From the NCBI GenBank assembly GCA_016706845.1, contig JADJIV010000003.1, forward strand, positions 112,249 through 176,248: a stretch of 64,000 nucleotides of DNA. Direction: 5' to 3'. This DNA comes from PNOJ01 sp016706845. GTDB lineage: Bacteria > Krumholzibacteriota > Krumholzibacteriia > LZORAL124-64-63. Below are positions 1 to 8,041 of this stretch, piece by piece. Under the pieces are notes generated by a model that ran no database searches, had not been told where the DNA came from, and was given only the letters and a program-made list of their open reading frames with translations. The position numbers and the translations under genes are program-made. Positions within the stretch are counted from its first letter, which is position 1. Each line of letters starts with the position of its first letter.

Positions 1-1258
1 GCAGGTACGGGTAGAGCTTCGTCAGCAGCAGCGGGCGGCGGCGCGAGCGGGGGTCGCGCGCCCAGAAGGCGCGCACCTTGGCCTCGCGCAGGATGTTGTA
101 GCCGCAGAAGACCTCGTCGGCCCCCTCGCCGGTCAGCACGACCTTGTAGTTCTGGGAGCGGACCAGACCCGACAGCGCGTACAGCGGCGTCGGCGCGGTG
201 CGCAGCAGCGGCGTCTCGCTCAGCCACACCACGCGCTCGAAGGCGCCGGCGATCTCGGCGTCGCCGACGCTGATGGACTCGTGGTCGGTGCCCAGGTGCT
301 CCGCCATCATCGTCTGCCAGCGGGTCTCGTCGTAGGCCGCGTCCTTGAAGCCCACCGAGAAGGTCTTCATCCGGCGCTGCGTCGTGTGCTGGATGAGCGC
401 CGCGGTCGCCGAGGAGTCCAGGCCGCCGGACAGGTAGGCGCCCACCGGCACGTCGGCCCGCAGGCGGATGACCGCCGCGTCGGCCAGCAGTTCGCGGATC
501 TGGCGCGCCATGCCCGGCAGCTCGTCGCGGGCCACGAAACGGTGGTCCTCGCGGGCGGGCAGGAACGTCGGGTGCCAGTAGCGCCGCGGGCGCAGCTCGG
601 GGCGGGTGTTGCCGCCCTCCCCCAGCTCGAGGGTCGCCGTGTGGCCGGCCGGCAGCTGCCAGACCCCGCGGAAGGGCGTCGCCGGCGGGATGTTGACCCA
701 GTAGGTGAAGATCTCGCTCAGGGCGCCCGGGTCCAGCAGGGGCGCTTCCAGGTTCCAGGCGCCGAGGGCCTTGATCTCCGAGGCGAACAGCAGGACGCCG
801 TCGCGCACGGTCCAGAACAGGGGCCGGATGCCGAAGCGGTCGCGGGCCAGCAGCAGCCGGCGGCGCTCGCCGTCCCAGAGCGCGAAGGCGAACTGGCCCA
901 CGAAGCGCTCGACGCAGGCGTCGCCCCAGCGGCGGTAGGACTCCAGCAGCACTTCGGTGTCCGAGGTCGTGCGGAACACGTGCCCGAGGGCGCGCAGCTC
1001 CTCGCGCAGCTCGACGTAGTTGAAGATCTCGCCGTTGAAGGTCAGCCAGAGGCGGCCCGCGGCGTCGCCCATCGGCTGCTGGCCCGTCGCCAGGTCGATG
1101 ATGCTCAGGCGGGCATGGCCGAGCAGGACGCGGTCGTCACGCCAGGCGCCGAACTCGTCGGGCCCGCGGTGGCGCATCACGCCGATCATCCGCTCCGGCG
1201 CGCCGTCAGGGACTTCGAGCCGTCCCTCCAGCGCCACTGCTCCGCAAATGCCGCACAT
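1..1258 (-). CDS. asnB: Asparagine synthase (glutamine-hydrolysing), 3' end outside window
   Basis: Class II glutamine amidotransferase fused to an ATP-dependent synthetase; it makes asparagine from aspartate, glutamine and ATP in the cytosol. The protein begins MCGICGA, so after Met removal Cys2 is the glutaminase nucleophile; this fixes the start at 1258. The glutaminase half covers about residues 1-200 (RHRGPDE, NGEIFN). The synthetase half carries the pyrophosphate loop SGGLDSS near residue 255 and a GEGADE motif near 370. About 419 residues are visible; the family usually has 580-650, so the C-terminus lies beyond base 1. A LOG-like gene ends 3 bases upstream, so the two are probably co-transcribed. 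AsnB-like proteins also occur in exopolysaccharide clusters; nothing here decides between that and plain asparagine synthesis. Confidence 0.93.
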   Translation of the reverse strand, partial: MCGICGAVALEGRLEVPDGAPERMIGVMRHRGPDEFGAWRDDRVLLGHARLSIIDLATGQQPMGDAAGRLWLTFNGEIFNYVELREELRALGHVFRTTSDTEVLLESYRRWGDACVERFVGQFAFALWDGERRRLLLARDRFGIRPLFWTVRDGVLLFASEIKALGAWNLEAPLLDPGALSEIFTYWVNIPPATPFRGVWQLPAGHTATLELGEGGNTRPELRPRRYWHPTFLPAREDHRFVARDELPGMARQIRELLADAAVIRLRADVPVGAYLSGGLDSSATAALIQHTTQRRMKTFSVGFKDAAYDETRWQTMMAEHLGTDHESISVGDAEIAGAFERVVWLSETPLLRTAPTPLYALSGLVRSQNYKVVLTGEGADEVFCGYNILREAKVRAFWARDPRSRRRPLLLTKLYPYL

Positions 1259-1261
1259 GGG

Positions 1262-1756
1262 TCAATCCTTCGGCCGGGCAAGCCAGGTCTTGACCTGGTC
1301 CACGGCTTCGACGGGGGTCGCGGCCAGGCTCCACCGGCCATCGCCGCACAGATCCAGGAACTGGCGGCCGGGGTCGAAGTCCAGAAGCACGACCCGCTTG
1401 CCGAAGCGCAGGGCCATGGCGACCTCGCTCAGGGTGCCGCCGTTGCCGCGGCAGGCCACGATCGCGTCGCTGCCCAGCACGTTGATGATGTTGCGCCCGG
1501 CGCCCATGCCGGTCGGGATGACGATGTCCAGGTGCTCGCTGGCCGCGGCCACGTCGTCGTCGAACAGCACGCCCACGCTCAGGCCGCCGGCCTCGCGGGC
1601 GCCGCGGGCCGAGGCGTCCATCACCCCGGTCGGCCGGCCCCCGTTGAGCAGCACCCAGCCCTCGGCGGCGATGAGGCGGCCCAGTTCGCGCGCGTGTTCC
1701 AGCGTGGCGGGCTCGACGTGGCAGCCCCCCATGACTCCGACCACGGTCCTGCGCAT
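1262..1756 (-). CDS. LOG / DprA-like Rossmann protein (TIGR00725 type)
   Basis: 164-residue Rossmann-fold protein of the LOG/TIGR00725 group. It starts with a beta strand and Gly-rich turn (VVGVMGG) and has NGGRPTGVM near residue 40. The segment RGNGGTLSE near 103 corresponds to the PGGxGTxxE nucleotide-binding motif of LOG phosphoribohydrolases, with RGN replacing PGG. LOG enzymes release cytokinin bases from their riboside monophosphates, but bacterial TIGR00725 members have no assigned reaction, so no substrate is claimed. A GGAAGGA ribosome site precedes the ATG at 1756. It ends 3 bases before asnB on the same strand. Confidence 0.8.
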   Translation of the reverse strand: MRRTVVGVMGGCHVEPATLEHARELGRLIAAEGWVLLNGGRPTGVMDASARGAREAGGLSVGVLFDDDVAAASEHLDIVIPTGMGAGRNIINVLGSDAIVACRGNGGTLSEVAMALRFGKRVVLLDFDPGRQFLDLCGDGRWSLAATPVEAVDQVKTWLARPKD

Positions 1757-1829
1757 GGGCGTCCTTCCGTTCGCGGGCCCCGGGCAGGATCGCAGAAGCG
1801 GGCCGGACCCGCAAGGTGCGACTGCCGGT

Positions 1830-3011
1830 TCAGGCGCCGGGCTTGCGGCGCGGCAGGCCGCGGGTGATCGCTTTCCCGCCGTAGCGGTCGGCGGCCCGGT
1901 CCATGATCGCGTCCAGGGTGCGGCTGCGCTCCGCGTCGGGATCGGGGAACAGGCTGGGCGGCTCCGCCTCGCGGTCGACGAGGTTCTGGCCCGAGATGCC
2001 GATCAGGCGCAGGGGCCGGCCCCGCCGGTCCAGCTGCCCGTCGAACAGGCGGCGGCCGGCGTCGCGCAGCGCGTCGGTGCGGTCGGTGGGTTCGGGCAGG
2101 GTCTCGGCGCGGGTGACGGTCGTGAAGTCGGGGTAGCGGGCCTTGAGCTGCACCGTGCGCGCCAGCTTGCCGGCGCGGCGCAGCCGGCGGGCCACCTTGT
2201 GCACGAGCTGGTCGAGCACCTCCAGCAGCGCCTCGCGCTCGCCGATGTCCTCGGCGAAGGTCGTCTCGTGGCCGATGCTGCGGGCCTCGCGGTCGGTGGT
2301 CACCGGCCGCTCGTCGCGGCCGACCGCCAGCTCGCACACGTGGCGGGTGAACGCCGCGCCGAGGCGCGACTCCAGGCGCACCGGGTCGGCGAGCCGCAGG
2401 TCGCGCAGCGTCCGGATGCCCAGCGCCTCCAGGACGGCGGCGGACTTCTCCCCCACGCCCCACATCCGGCCCACCGGCAGCGGGTCCAGGAAGTCCTGGA
2501 CGCGCGCGGGATCGACCACCACGAAGCCGTCGGGCTTCTCCAGGTCGCTGGCCAGCTTGGCCAGGAACTTGTTCGGCGCCACGCCCGCCGACGCGACCAG
2601 GCCGATCTCGTCCAGGAGGCGCCGCTTGACGAGACGGCCGATGGTCGGCCCGTCGCCGAGCAGGCGCCGGCAGCCGCCGACGTCCAGGAAGGCCTCGTCC
2701 ACCGACAGCGGCTCGACCAGCGGGGTGATCTCGTGGAAGACGTCGAAGATCCAGCCCGAGACCTCGGCGTAGCGCTCCATGCGGGGGCGCAGGAAGATCC
2801 CGTCGGGGCAGAGCCGGATCGCGCGGGCGGCGCTCATGGCGCTGCGCACGCCGCAGCGGCGCGCCTCGTAGCTGGCGGCCGAGACCACGCCGCGGCCCTC
2901 GGGCGTGCCGCCGACGATCACCGGCTTGCCGCGAAGGCGCGGGTCGTCGAGCACCTCCACCGACGCGAAGAAAGCGTCCATGTCCACGTGCAGGATGGTG
3001 CGCTCGCTCAT
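1830..3011 (-). CDS. dinB: DNA polymerase IV (Y family)
   Basis: 393-residue translesion polymerase. The N-terminus HVDMDAFFASVE is the first catalytic-acid motif of Y-family polymerases and sets the start at 3011. SYEARRCGVRSAMS follows at about residue 50, and SVDEAFLDV, the second catalytic acidic pair, at about 105. The thumb holds a helix-hairpin-helix segment (MWGVGEKSAAVLEALGI, about 185), followed by a little-finger domain. The protein is full length for DinB but ends PRRKPGA, with no recognisable beta-clamp motif at the very C-terminus. It copies past damaged template and is usually damage-inducible; no LexA-like box was seen just upstream. The preceding lipoprotein gene is separated by a terminator-like hairpin, so dinB likely has its own promoter. 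Confidence 0.93.
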   Translation of the reverse strand: MSERTILHVDMDAFFASVEVLDDPRLRGKPVIVGGTPEGRGVVSAASYEARRCGVRSAMSAARAIRLCPDGIFLRPRMERYAEVSGWIFDVFHEITPLVEPLSVDEAFLDVGGCRRLLGDGPTIGRLVKRRLLDEIGLVASAGVAPNKFLAKLASDLEKPDGFVVVDPARVQDFLDPLPVGRMWGVGEKSAAVLEALGIRTLRDLRLADPVRLESRLGAAFTRHVCELAVGRDERPVTTDREARSIGHETTFAEDIGEREALLEVLDQLVHKVARRLRRAGKLARTVQLKARYPDFTTVTRAETLPEPTDRTDALRDAGRRLFDGQLDRRGRPLRLIGISGQNLVDREAEPPSLFPDPDAERSRTLDAIMDRAADRYGGKAITRGLPRRKPGA

Positions 3012-3039
3012 CACGGCTCCCGATCCCCCGGCGGAAAAA

Positions 3040-3069
3040 GACGGACGGCGACCGCGGCCGCCGTCCGTC
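3040..3069 (-). terminator. Rho-independent terminator of the OB-fold lipoprotein gene
   Basis: An 11-bp perfect stem (3040-3050 with 3059-3069) with an 8-base loop. On the minus strand it is followed by a run of five T residues, the classic intrinsic-terminator arrangement. It lies between the lipoprotein stop at 3092 and the dinB start at 3011. Confidence 0.75.
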
Positions 3070-3091
3070 GCACAGCCGGTGACGGCCTCCC

Positions 3092-3880
3092 TTACGAGGA
3101 CTGCTCCACGCGGACCGTCGCGTCCTCGACGATCGCCTTGTAGAAGTAGCCGCTGCCGAAGTCCTTGTCGACCGACAGCACGCCTTCGATGAGGACCGTG
3201 TCGCCCACCTTCGCCGACGTGCCGGAGGTCACGGTCAGGTCGGCGCTTTCGCCGTCGCCCGAGCCGTCCTGCACGTGCAGCCAGTTGCGGCCCATGATGC
3301 CGGTCAGCGACTTGACGACCTTGCCGCGCACCTTGACGGTCTTGCCCGCCAGCTCGGTGCGGCGCGTGTTCACCTCGGCGACCTTCAGGCCGCCCGACGG
3401 GGTCGTCAGACCGCTGAAGTCGCCCTCGCTCTTGCCGACGGCCACGCCGCCGTGGGCCTTCTTGATCTCGTCCTGCATGTCGGCCGGGGGGGCCTGGCCC
3501 GGCGCGGCGAACGAGGCGGCGAACCAGATCTCCGCGAAATCGCGGTTCAGGCTCGCGGAGTGGAAGTTCTGCATGGCCATGGCGCCCACCAGTTCGAGCT
3601 TCTGCCCGACCTGGACCTGGCCCTCGGGCCCGGCCGCCCACAGCTCGCCGCCGGCGCTCTTGAGGCGGACGTACGTGTAACCGCCTGAATTGAAGGTCTC
3701 GGCGACTTCGCCGCCGAGGTTGCCGCCGGCGGCCATCCCGGCCGGAGCGGCCTCGGCCGGCATCTCCTTGGCCACGGCCGCGGCCTTCTGGTTCCAGGCG
3801 GCGGCCGAATCGCTCTTCTTTTCGCCGCAACCGATCAGGGCCGCGGACAACGCGATCGCGAGGATCGCCAGGGTCGTCAT
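3092..3880 (-). CDS. Lipoprotein with OB-fold (NrfJ-like) domain
   Basis: Exported lipoprotein of about 262 residues. The start at 3880 gives a signal peptide MTTLAILAIALSAALIGC with lipobox LIGC; an upstream in-frame Met (3919) would add an unlikely 13-residue leader. After the lipid-anchored Cys come a charged linker and a beta-rich region with two similar segments: GYTYVRL..GELWAA (about 65-90) and GRNWLHVQDGSGDGE (about 195-210). The latter is the typical strand of the OB-fold found in NrfJ-like periplasmic proteins, in the pattern GKVVKSLTGIMGRNWLHV..GDTVLIEGVL. Some NrfJ-like proteins accompany cytochrome genes; none is adjacent here. The function is unknown and probably periplasmic ligand binding. 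Confidence 0.75.
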   Translation of the reverse strand: MTTLAILAIALSAALIGCGEKKSDSAAAWNQKAAAVAKEMPAEAAPAGMAAGGNLGGEVAETFNSGGYTYVRLKSAGGELWAAGPEGQVQVGQKLELVGAMAMQNFHSASLNRDFAEIWFAASFAAPGQAPPADMQDEIKKAHGGVAVGKSEGDFSGLTTPSGGLKVAEVNTRRTELAGKTVKVRGKVVKSLTGIMGRNWLHVQDGSGDGESADLTVTSGTSAKVGDTVLIEGVLSVDKDFGSGYFYKAIVEDATVRVEQSS

Positions 3881-3999
3881 CTTCACCGGGTGCCTCCGGG
3901 GGTTCGGGTCGAGCAACACGCCCCAAGGATAGGCGCCGCCGCCCGGATTTCAAGTCGGGACCGACAATAGCCTGTTTCGTGGCGGCCCTTGCTGATCGT

Positions 4000-4018
4000 G
4001 GATATCATAATCATTCTC
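4000..4018. promoter_or_regulatory. Possible Fur-like operator upstream of the bacilliredoxin
   Basis: GGATATCATAATCATTCTC matches about 14 of 19 positions of the Fur consensus; its right part ATAATCATTCTC matches 11 of 12. It sits about 40 bases before the bacilliredoxin start, in an AT-rich patch that is unusual for this DNA. Chance similarity cannot be excluded. Confidence 0.3.
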
Positions 4019-4056
4019 CACAAACTCGCCCTTCCCCTAAGTGGTTGGAGAATATG

Positions 4057-4470
4057 ATGTACGATCCGTTGATGACCCAGCACATGCGAGCGGAGCTGAC
4101 GAGCTTGGGAGTCGAAGAGCTCACCACCGCCCCGCAGGTGGATGCGTTCCTGTCGCGTCCCGGCACCGCCCTGCTGTTCTTCAACTCGGTCTGCGGCTGC
4201 GCCGCCGGCAGCGCCCGGCCCGGCCTGGGCCAGTTCCTGGCCGAACCGGACCGCCCCGAGCATCTCGGCACGGTGTTCGCCGGCATGGACCTCGAGGCCA
4301 CCTCGCACGTCCGGGCCCGCTTCGCCCAGTACGCCCCGAGCAGCCCTGCGGTCCTGCTGCTGCGCGACGGCGAGCCCGTGCGCTACATCCACCGCACGGA
4401 GATCGAGGGCCGCGACGCGAGCGCCTTCGCCGGTCTGCTGAGGCAGGCGCACGCCGGACTGCCGGGCTGA
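4057..4470 (+). CDS. Bacilliredoxin (BrxA/BrxB, YphP/YqiW family)
   Basis: 137-residue thioredoxin-fold protein that removes bacillithiol or a similar low-molecular-weight thiol from mixed disulfides on proteins. The family signature NSVCGCAAG, with the active-site CGC, lies near residue 50. It is preceded by MRAELTSLGVEELTTA, the conserved N-terminal helix and strand of the family. Two ATGs stand in tandem (4054 and 4057). The GGAG at 4047-4050 is well spaced only for the second, which also gives the family-like N-terminus MYDPLM. Bacilliredoxins are common in Bacillota and the FCB group. The gene stands alone between divergent and terminator-like sequences. Confidence 0.9.
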   Translation: MYDPLMTQHMRAELTSLGVEELTTAPQVDAFLSRPGTALLFFNSVCGCAAGSARPGLGQFLAEPDRPEHLGTVFAGMDLEATSHVRARFAQYAPSSPAVLLLRDGEPVRYIHRTEIEGRDASAFAGLLRQAHAGLPG

Positions 4471-4489
4471 CCGCGGCATCGTCCCTTGA

Positions 4490-4521
4490 GAGCCGGGTCT
4501 GTGGCGAAGACGGCCCGGCTC
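4490..4521 (+). terminator. Possible terminator after the bacilliredoxin
   Basis: An 8-bp GC-rich stem (GAGCCGGG with CCCGGCTC) and a 16-base loop, 20 bases after the stop. It has no T tract, so the call is weak. Confidence 0.35.
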
Positions 4522-4546
4522 ATTCGGCGCTCCAGAGGTAAATGAC

Positions 4547-4575
4547 TTGTCCCGGGCCGGCGCGGCCTTTAGCAT
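4547..4575 (+). promoter_or_regulatory. Candidate sigma-70 promoter for the AtuA-MOSC gene run
   Basis: TTGTCC, a 17-base spacer and TAGCAT (4/6 and 4/6 matches to consensus), 37 bases before the AtuA-like start. Confidence 0.35.
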
Positions 4576-4611
4576 CCCTTCCCGTCCGCCCACGCCAACC
4601 GGGAGCCGTCC

Positions 4612-6072
4612 ATGACACGCACCATCCGCATCGGCAACGCCGGCGGGTACTGGGGCGACGACGTCCGCGCCCTGCGCCGCCAGCTCGAGGGCGGACCGCT
4701 GGACTACGTCTCCCTGGACTACCTGGCCGAAGTCACCATGTCCATCCTGCAGCGTCAGCGCGCCAAGGACCCGGAGCTGGGCTACGCGACGGACTTCGTC
4801 GACCAGATGCGCGACTGCCTGCCTTTGATGATGGAGAGCGGCGCGACGGTCATCACCAACGCCGGCGGCGTGAATCCCGAGGGGCTCGGCCGCAAGCTGG
4901 TGGAGATCGCGCGCGGGCTGGGCCTGCGCCTGAAGGTGGGCGTGGTCTCCGGCGACGACATCCTGGGCCGGCTGGCGGAACTGCGCGACGGCGGCGACCC
5001 CCTCGACAACATGGAGACCGGCGCGCCGCTGGCGCCGCACCTCTCCCGCGTGTCCGCCGCCAACGTCTACCTCGGGGCCGAGCCGGTCGTGCGGGCGCTG
5101 GAGATGGGCTGCCGTGTGGTGGTGACCGGCCGGGTGACCGACACCGGCATCACGCTGGCGCCGCTGATCCACGAGTTCGGCTGGGACGAGGACGACTGGG
5201 ACCGCCTCGCCGCGGGCATCGTCGCCGGCCACGTCATCGAGTGCGGGACGCAGGCCACCGGCGGCAACCTGACCGACTGGCGCGATGTGCCCACCTACGA
5301 CCGCATCGGCTACCCGATCGTCGAGGTGTCGCCGGACGGGTCCTTCGTCGTGACCAAGCACCCCCGCACCGGCGGGCTCGTCAGCGAGAAGACCGTCAAG
5401 GAACAGCTGGTCTACGAGATGGGCGACCCCCGTTCCTACATCTCCCCGGACGTCATCGCCCGCTTCGACACCATCCGCCTGGAGGATCTCGGGCGCGACC
5501 GGGTGCGCGTCTCGGGCGTGCGGGGCACGCCGCGGCCCGAGAACTTCAAGGTCTCGATGGCCTACCAGGACGGCTGGAAGGCCGTCGGCACCATCCTGGT
5601 CAGCGGGCCCGAGGCCACGGCCAAGGCCGAGACCCTCGCGCGCGCCTTTTGGAACCGCGTCGGCCACCGCTTCGCGGCGACGCACACCTCGGTCGTGGGC
5701 ACCGGCTCGATCTGGCCGGAGACGCTCGGCCGCTGCGAGACCGACGAGGTGCTGCTGCGCCTGGGCGTGCGCGACCACGACCGCGCCAAGGTCCACGACT
5801 TCGGCATGGTGCTGCCGACGATGATCCTCTCGGGTCCCTCGGGCCTGGCGGTGACCGGCGGGCGGCCGAAGCCGTCGGAGGTCGTGGCCTACTGGCCCGC
5901 CCTGATCCGTCGCAGCAGCGTCACGGCCCGGGTCACCGCCCTGGACACCCACGGCCCCGAGCGCCGCGAGGTCCTCGCCTTCACGGACCCGGCCCCGCCC
6001 GCCTCGGCGCGGCCGTCGCGGCCGCCAAGGCGCCGCCCGCGCCCGCCGCCGGCGGCCGCACGCGCCGCGTGA
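4612..6072 (+). CDS. AtuA-like acyclic terpene utilisation family protein (DUF1446)
   Basis: 486-residue protein of the AtuA/DUF1446 family. The N-terminus IRIGNAGGYWGDD and the segments VITNAGGVNP (about 80), VTGRVTDTG (about 170) and THTSVVGTG (about 360) are characteristic. AtuA of Pseudomonas is needed for citronellol/geraniol catabolism, but homologues are widespread and their reaction is not established; do not infer terpene use from this alone. The last 23 residues are Pro/Arg-rich and unlike the family. In another frame the same bases read LGAAVAAAK and lead straight into the next gene. So the frame probably breaks near 5995 and the two genes are one fused protein. Otherwise the stop overlaps the next start by 4 bases (GTGA). 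Confidence 0.82.
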   Translation: MTRTIRIGNAGGYWGDDVRALRRQLEGGPLDYVSLDYLAEVTMSILQRQRAKDPELGYATDFVDQMRDCLPLMMESGATVITNAGGVNPEGLGRKLVEIARGLGLRLKVGVVSGDDILGRLAELRDGGDPLDNMETGAPLAPHLSRVSAANVYLGAEPVVRALEMGCRVVVTGRVTDTGITLAPLIHEFGWDEDDWDRLAAGIVAGHVIECGTQATGGNLTDWRDVPTYDRIGYPIVEVSPDGSFVVTKHPRTGGLVSEKTVKEQLVYEMGDPRSYISPDVIARFDTIRLEDLGRDRVRVSGVRGTPRPENFKVSMAYQDGWKAVGTILVSGPEATAKAETLARAFWNRVGHRFAATHTSVVGTGSIWPETLGRCETDEVLLRLGVRDHDRAKVHDFGMVLPTMILSGPSGLAVTGGRPKPSEVVAYWPALIRRSSVTARVTALDTHGPERREVLAFTDPAPPASARPSRPPRRRPRPPPAAARAA

Positions 6073-6398
6073 AGCTGCGCACGCTGGCCTACGCGCGCTC
6101 GGGCGACAAGGGCGACACCTGCAACATCGGCGTGCTGTGCCGCAGCCCCGACCTGTACGCCTGGCTGCGCCGCGAACTGACGCCGGCCGTCGTGCGGCGC
6201 TTCTTCAAGGGCATCGTGCTGGGACGGGTCACGCGCCACGAGGCGCCCAACCTGCTGGCCCTGAACTTCCTGCTGGAACGGACCCTCGGCGGCGGCGGCA
6301 CCGTGTCGCTCATGCTGGATCCGCAGGGCAAGACGCTGTCGCAGGCCCTGCTGGAGATGGAACTGGACGTGCCGTCCCGGCTCGTGCCGCGGGAGTGA
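6069..6398 (+). CDS. AtuA-like ferredoxin-fold domain protein
   Basis: 109-residue protein matching the C-terminal domain of AtuA/DUF1446 proteins. It carries the hallmark LAYARSGDKGDTCNIGV near the start, a basic RRFFKG motif mid-domain and a NFLLERTLGGGGT segment. It begins with GTG at 6069, overlapping the upstream stop by 4 bases, which would couple translation. In most relatives this domain is fused to the large AtuA domain. A single missing base near 5995 would restore one protein of about 595 residues, the usual fused length. The small domain is found alone in some genomes, so a true two-gene form remains possible. Confidence 0.8.
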   Translation: MKLRTLAYARSGDKGDTCNIGVLCRSPDLYAWLRRELTPAVVRRFFKGIVLGRVTRHEAPNLLALNFLLERTLGGGGTVSLMLDPQGKTLSQALLEMELDVPSRLVPRE

Positions 6399-6402
6399 CG
6401 CC

Positions 6403-7221
6403 GTGCAGGACCTCCGCGTCGCCGGCCTGTTCGCCTACCCGCTGAAGGCCGCGCGCGCGGTGCCGCTGGCCGAGGCCGTGGCGCTGGCCCGCGGCCTGCG
6501 CCGCGACCGCCGCTGGCTGCTGGTCGCCCAGTCCGGCGAACCGGTCATGCTCAAGTCCCACCCCCGACTCGCCACCGTGGCGATCGGCCTCGATGGTGAC
6601 GCGCTCGTCGTCGCCGGCGCCGTCGGCCCGCCCCTGCGCGTCGCACCGCCGCCCGCGAGCGCAGCTGCGCTGCCGGTCACCGTCAAGCGCCGCACGCTCG
6701 CGGCCAGGGTCGCCGACCCCGCGGCCAACCGCTACTTCAGCGAGCTGCTGGGCGAAGCGGTCTGGCTCGCGCATCTGGCGCCCGGCGAAGCGTCGGCGGG
6801 CGAACCGGCCACCGCCGACCCCGCGGTCAGCGACGGCCTGGCGGGATCGGCGCCCTACCTGATCTGCTGCGAGGCGTCGCTCAGGGACCTCAACGAGCGA
6901 CTCGCCGCGCGCGGCGAAGCGCCGGTCGGCATGGACCGCTTCCGGGCCAACCTGGTGATCCGCGGGGGCGAGCCCTATGCGGAAGACGGTTGGCGGCGGC
7001 TGCGCGCCGGCGCGGCCGAGTTCGAGATCCTGCGCCCGTGCCCGCGCTGCCCCAACACGACGGTCGATCCCCTGACCGGGGAGATCGGACCGGAACCCCT
7101 GCGCACGCTCGAGGAGTACCGCACGCGCGACGGCGGCGTGATGTTCGGCGTGTTCGCGCGCGTGGTGCGCGAGGGTGCGATCCGCCCCGGCGACGACGCG
7201 TTCGCGGAGGCGCGGACGTGA
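6403..7221 (+). CDS. MOSC domain protein (YcbX-like), copy 1
   Basis: 272-residue protein with an N-terminal MOSC beta-barrel (VAGLFAYPLKAARAV, residues 5-20) and a C-terminal MOSC domain. The latter contains GMDRFRANLVIRGG (about 176) and the conserved Cys pair in LRPCPRCPNTTVDP (about 213-222). MOSC proteins bind the molybdenum cofactor through Cys; YcbX-type members reduce N-hydroxylated bases or amidoximes with an electron donor. Unlike E. coli YcbX there is no C-terminal ferredoxin domain. It starts with GTG 4 bases after the AtuA-like stop and overlaps the second MOSC gene by 4 bases, so the genes form one operon. Confidence 0.85.
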   Translation: MQDLRVAGLFAYPLKAARAVPLAEAVALARGLRRDRRWLLVAQSGEPVMLKSHPRLATVAIGLDGDALVVAGAVGPPLRVAPPPASAAALPVTVKRRTLAARVADPAANRYFSELLGEAVWLAHLAPGEASAGEPATADPAVSDGLAGSAPYLICCEASLRDLNERLAARGEAPVGMDRFRANLVIRGGEPYAEDGWRRLRAGAAEFEILRPCPRCPNTTVDPLTGEIGPEPLRTLEEYRTRDGGVMFGVFARVVREGAIRPGDDAFAEART

Positions 7222-8021
7222 GCGGCCTGACGCTGTCGGGCCTCTGCGTCTACCCCCTGAAATCCGCCCGCGGCTGCGCCCTGACCGCAGCAGAGGTGCG
7301 GATGCGGGGCCTGCGCGGCGACCGCCGCTGGCAGCTCGTGGACGCCGACGGCCGCTTCGTGAGCCAGCGCTCGCACCCCCGGCTGGCGCGTCTCGCCGCG
7401 CATCTCGACGGCGAGGTCCTGCGGTTGAGCGCGGACGGGTGCGGGGAAATCCGGGTGCCGCCGCCGGACCCCGACGGACCCCGGACGACGGTGGAGATCT
7501 GGCAGGACCAGGTCGACGCCCTGACGGCCGGCGCGGACGCCGGCGCCTGGCTTTCGCGCTTCCTCGGCGAACCCGTGGGCCTGGTCTTCATGGATGCCGC
7601 CGCACGCCGTCCCGCGCGGCTCGCGCCCGAGGTCGCGGTCAGTTTCGCCGACGGCTACCCCTACCTGCTGACCTGCGAGTCCTCGCTGGCCGACCTCAAC
7701 GCGAGGATCGTGGCGAGCGGCGGCGAGGCGGTCGGGATGGACCGCTTCCGCCCCAACCTCGTGGTCCGGGGCGGCGACGCCTTCGACGAGGACCGGTGGC
7801 GCCGGGTGCGCATCGGCGCCGTCACGTTCGAGGTGATCAAGCCCTGCGCCCGCTGCGTCGTCACCACGACCGACCAGGCCACGGGCGAGCGCGGCCGCGA
7901 GCCCCTGCGCACGCTCGCCGCCTACCGGCGCCGCGGCGAGGGCGTCGACTTCGGTCTGAATCTCGTCGCCCGCGGCGAGGGGGTCCTGCGGCTGGGGGAT
8001 GCGGTCGCGATCCTGTCCTGA
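7218..8021 (+). CDS. MOSC domain protein (YcbX-like), copy 2
   Basis: 267-residue paralogue of the preceding gene. It has the same architecture and shares motifs: LCVYPLKSARG at the N-terminus, GMDRFRPNLVVRGGDAF near 176, and the Cys pair in IKPCARCVVTTTD near 214-221. The start is GTG at 7218 inside the upstream stop (GTGA), indicating translational coupling. Two intact, diverged copies side by side suggest either a heterodimer or two substrate ranges; which one cannot be told from sequence. It likely acts with molybdenum cofactor in the cytosol. Confidence 0.84.
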   Translation: MSGLTLSGLCVYPLKSARGCALTAAEVRMRGLRGDRRWQLVDADGRFVSQRSHPRLARLAAHLDGEVLRLSADGCGEIRVPPPDPDGPRTTVEIWQDQVDALTAGADAGAWLSRFLGEPVGLVFMDAAARRPARLAPEVAVSFADGYPYLLTCESSLADLNARIVASGGEAVGMDRFRPNLVVRGGDAFDEDRWRRVRIGAVTFEVIKPCARCVVTTTDQATGERGREPLRTLAAYRRRGEGVDFGLNLVARGEGVLRLGDAVAILS

Positions 8022-8041
8022 ATCCCTCAAGGAGGCTCGTC

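Noticed and set aside
3883..5952. Minus-strand frame over the bacilliredoxin and AtuA-like genes
   Set aside because: It crosses two well-supported genes on the other strand and has no coherent domain.
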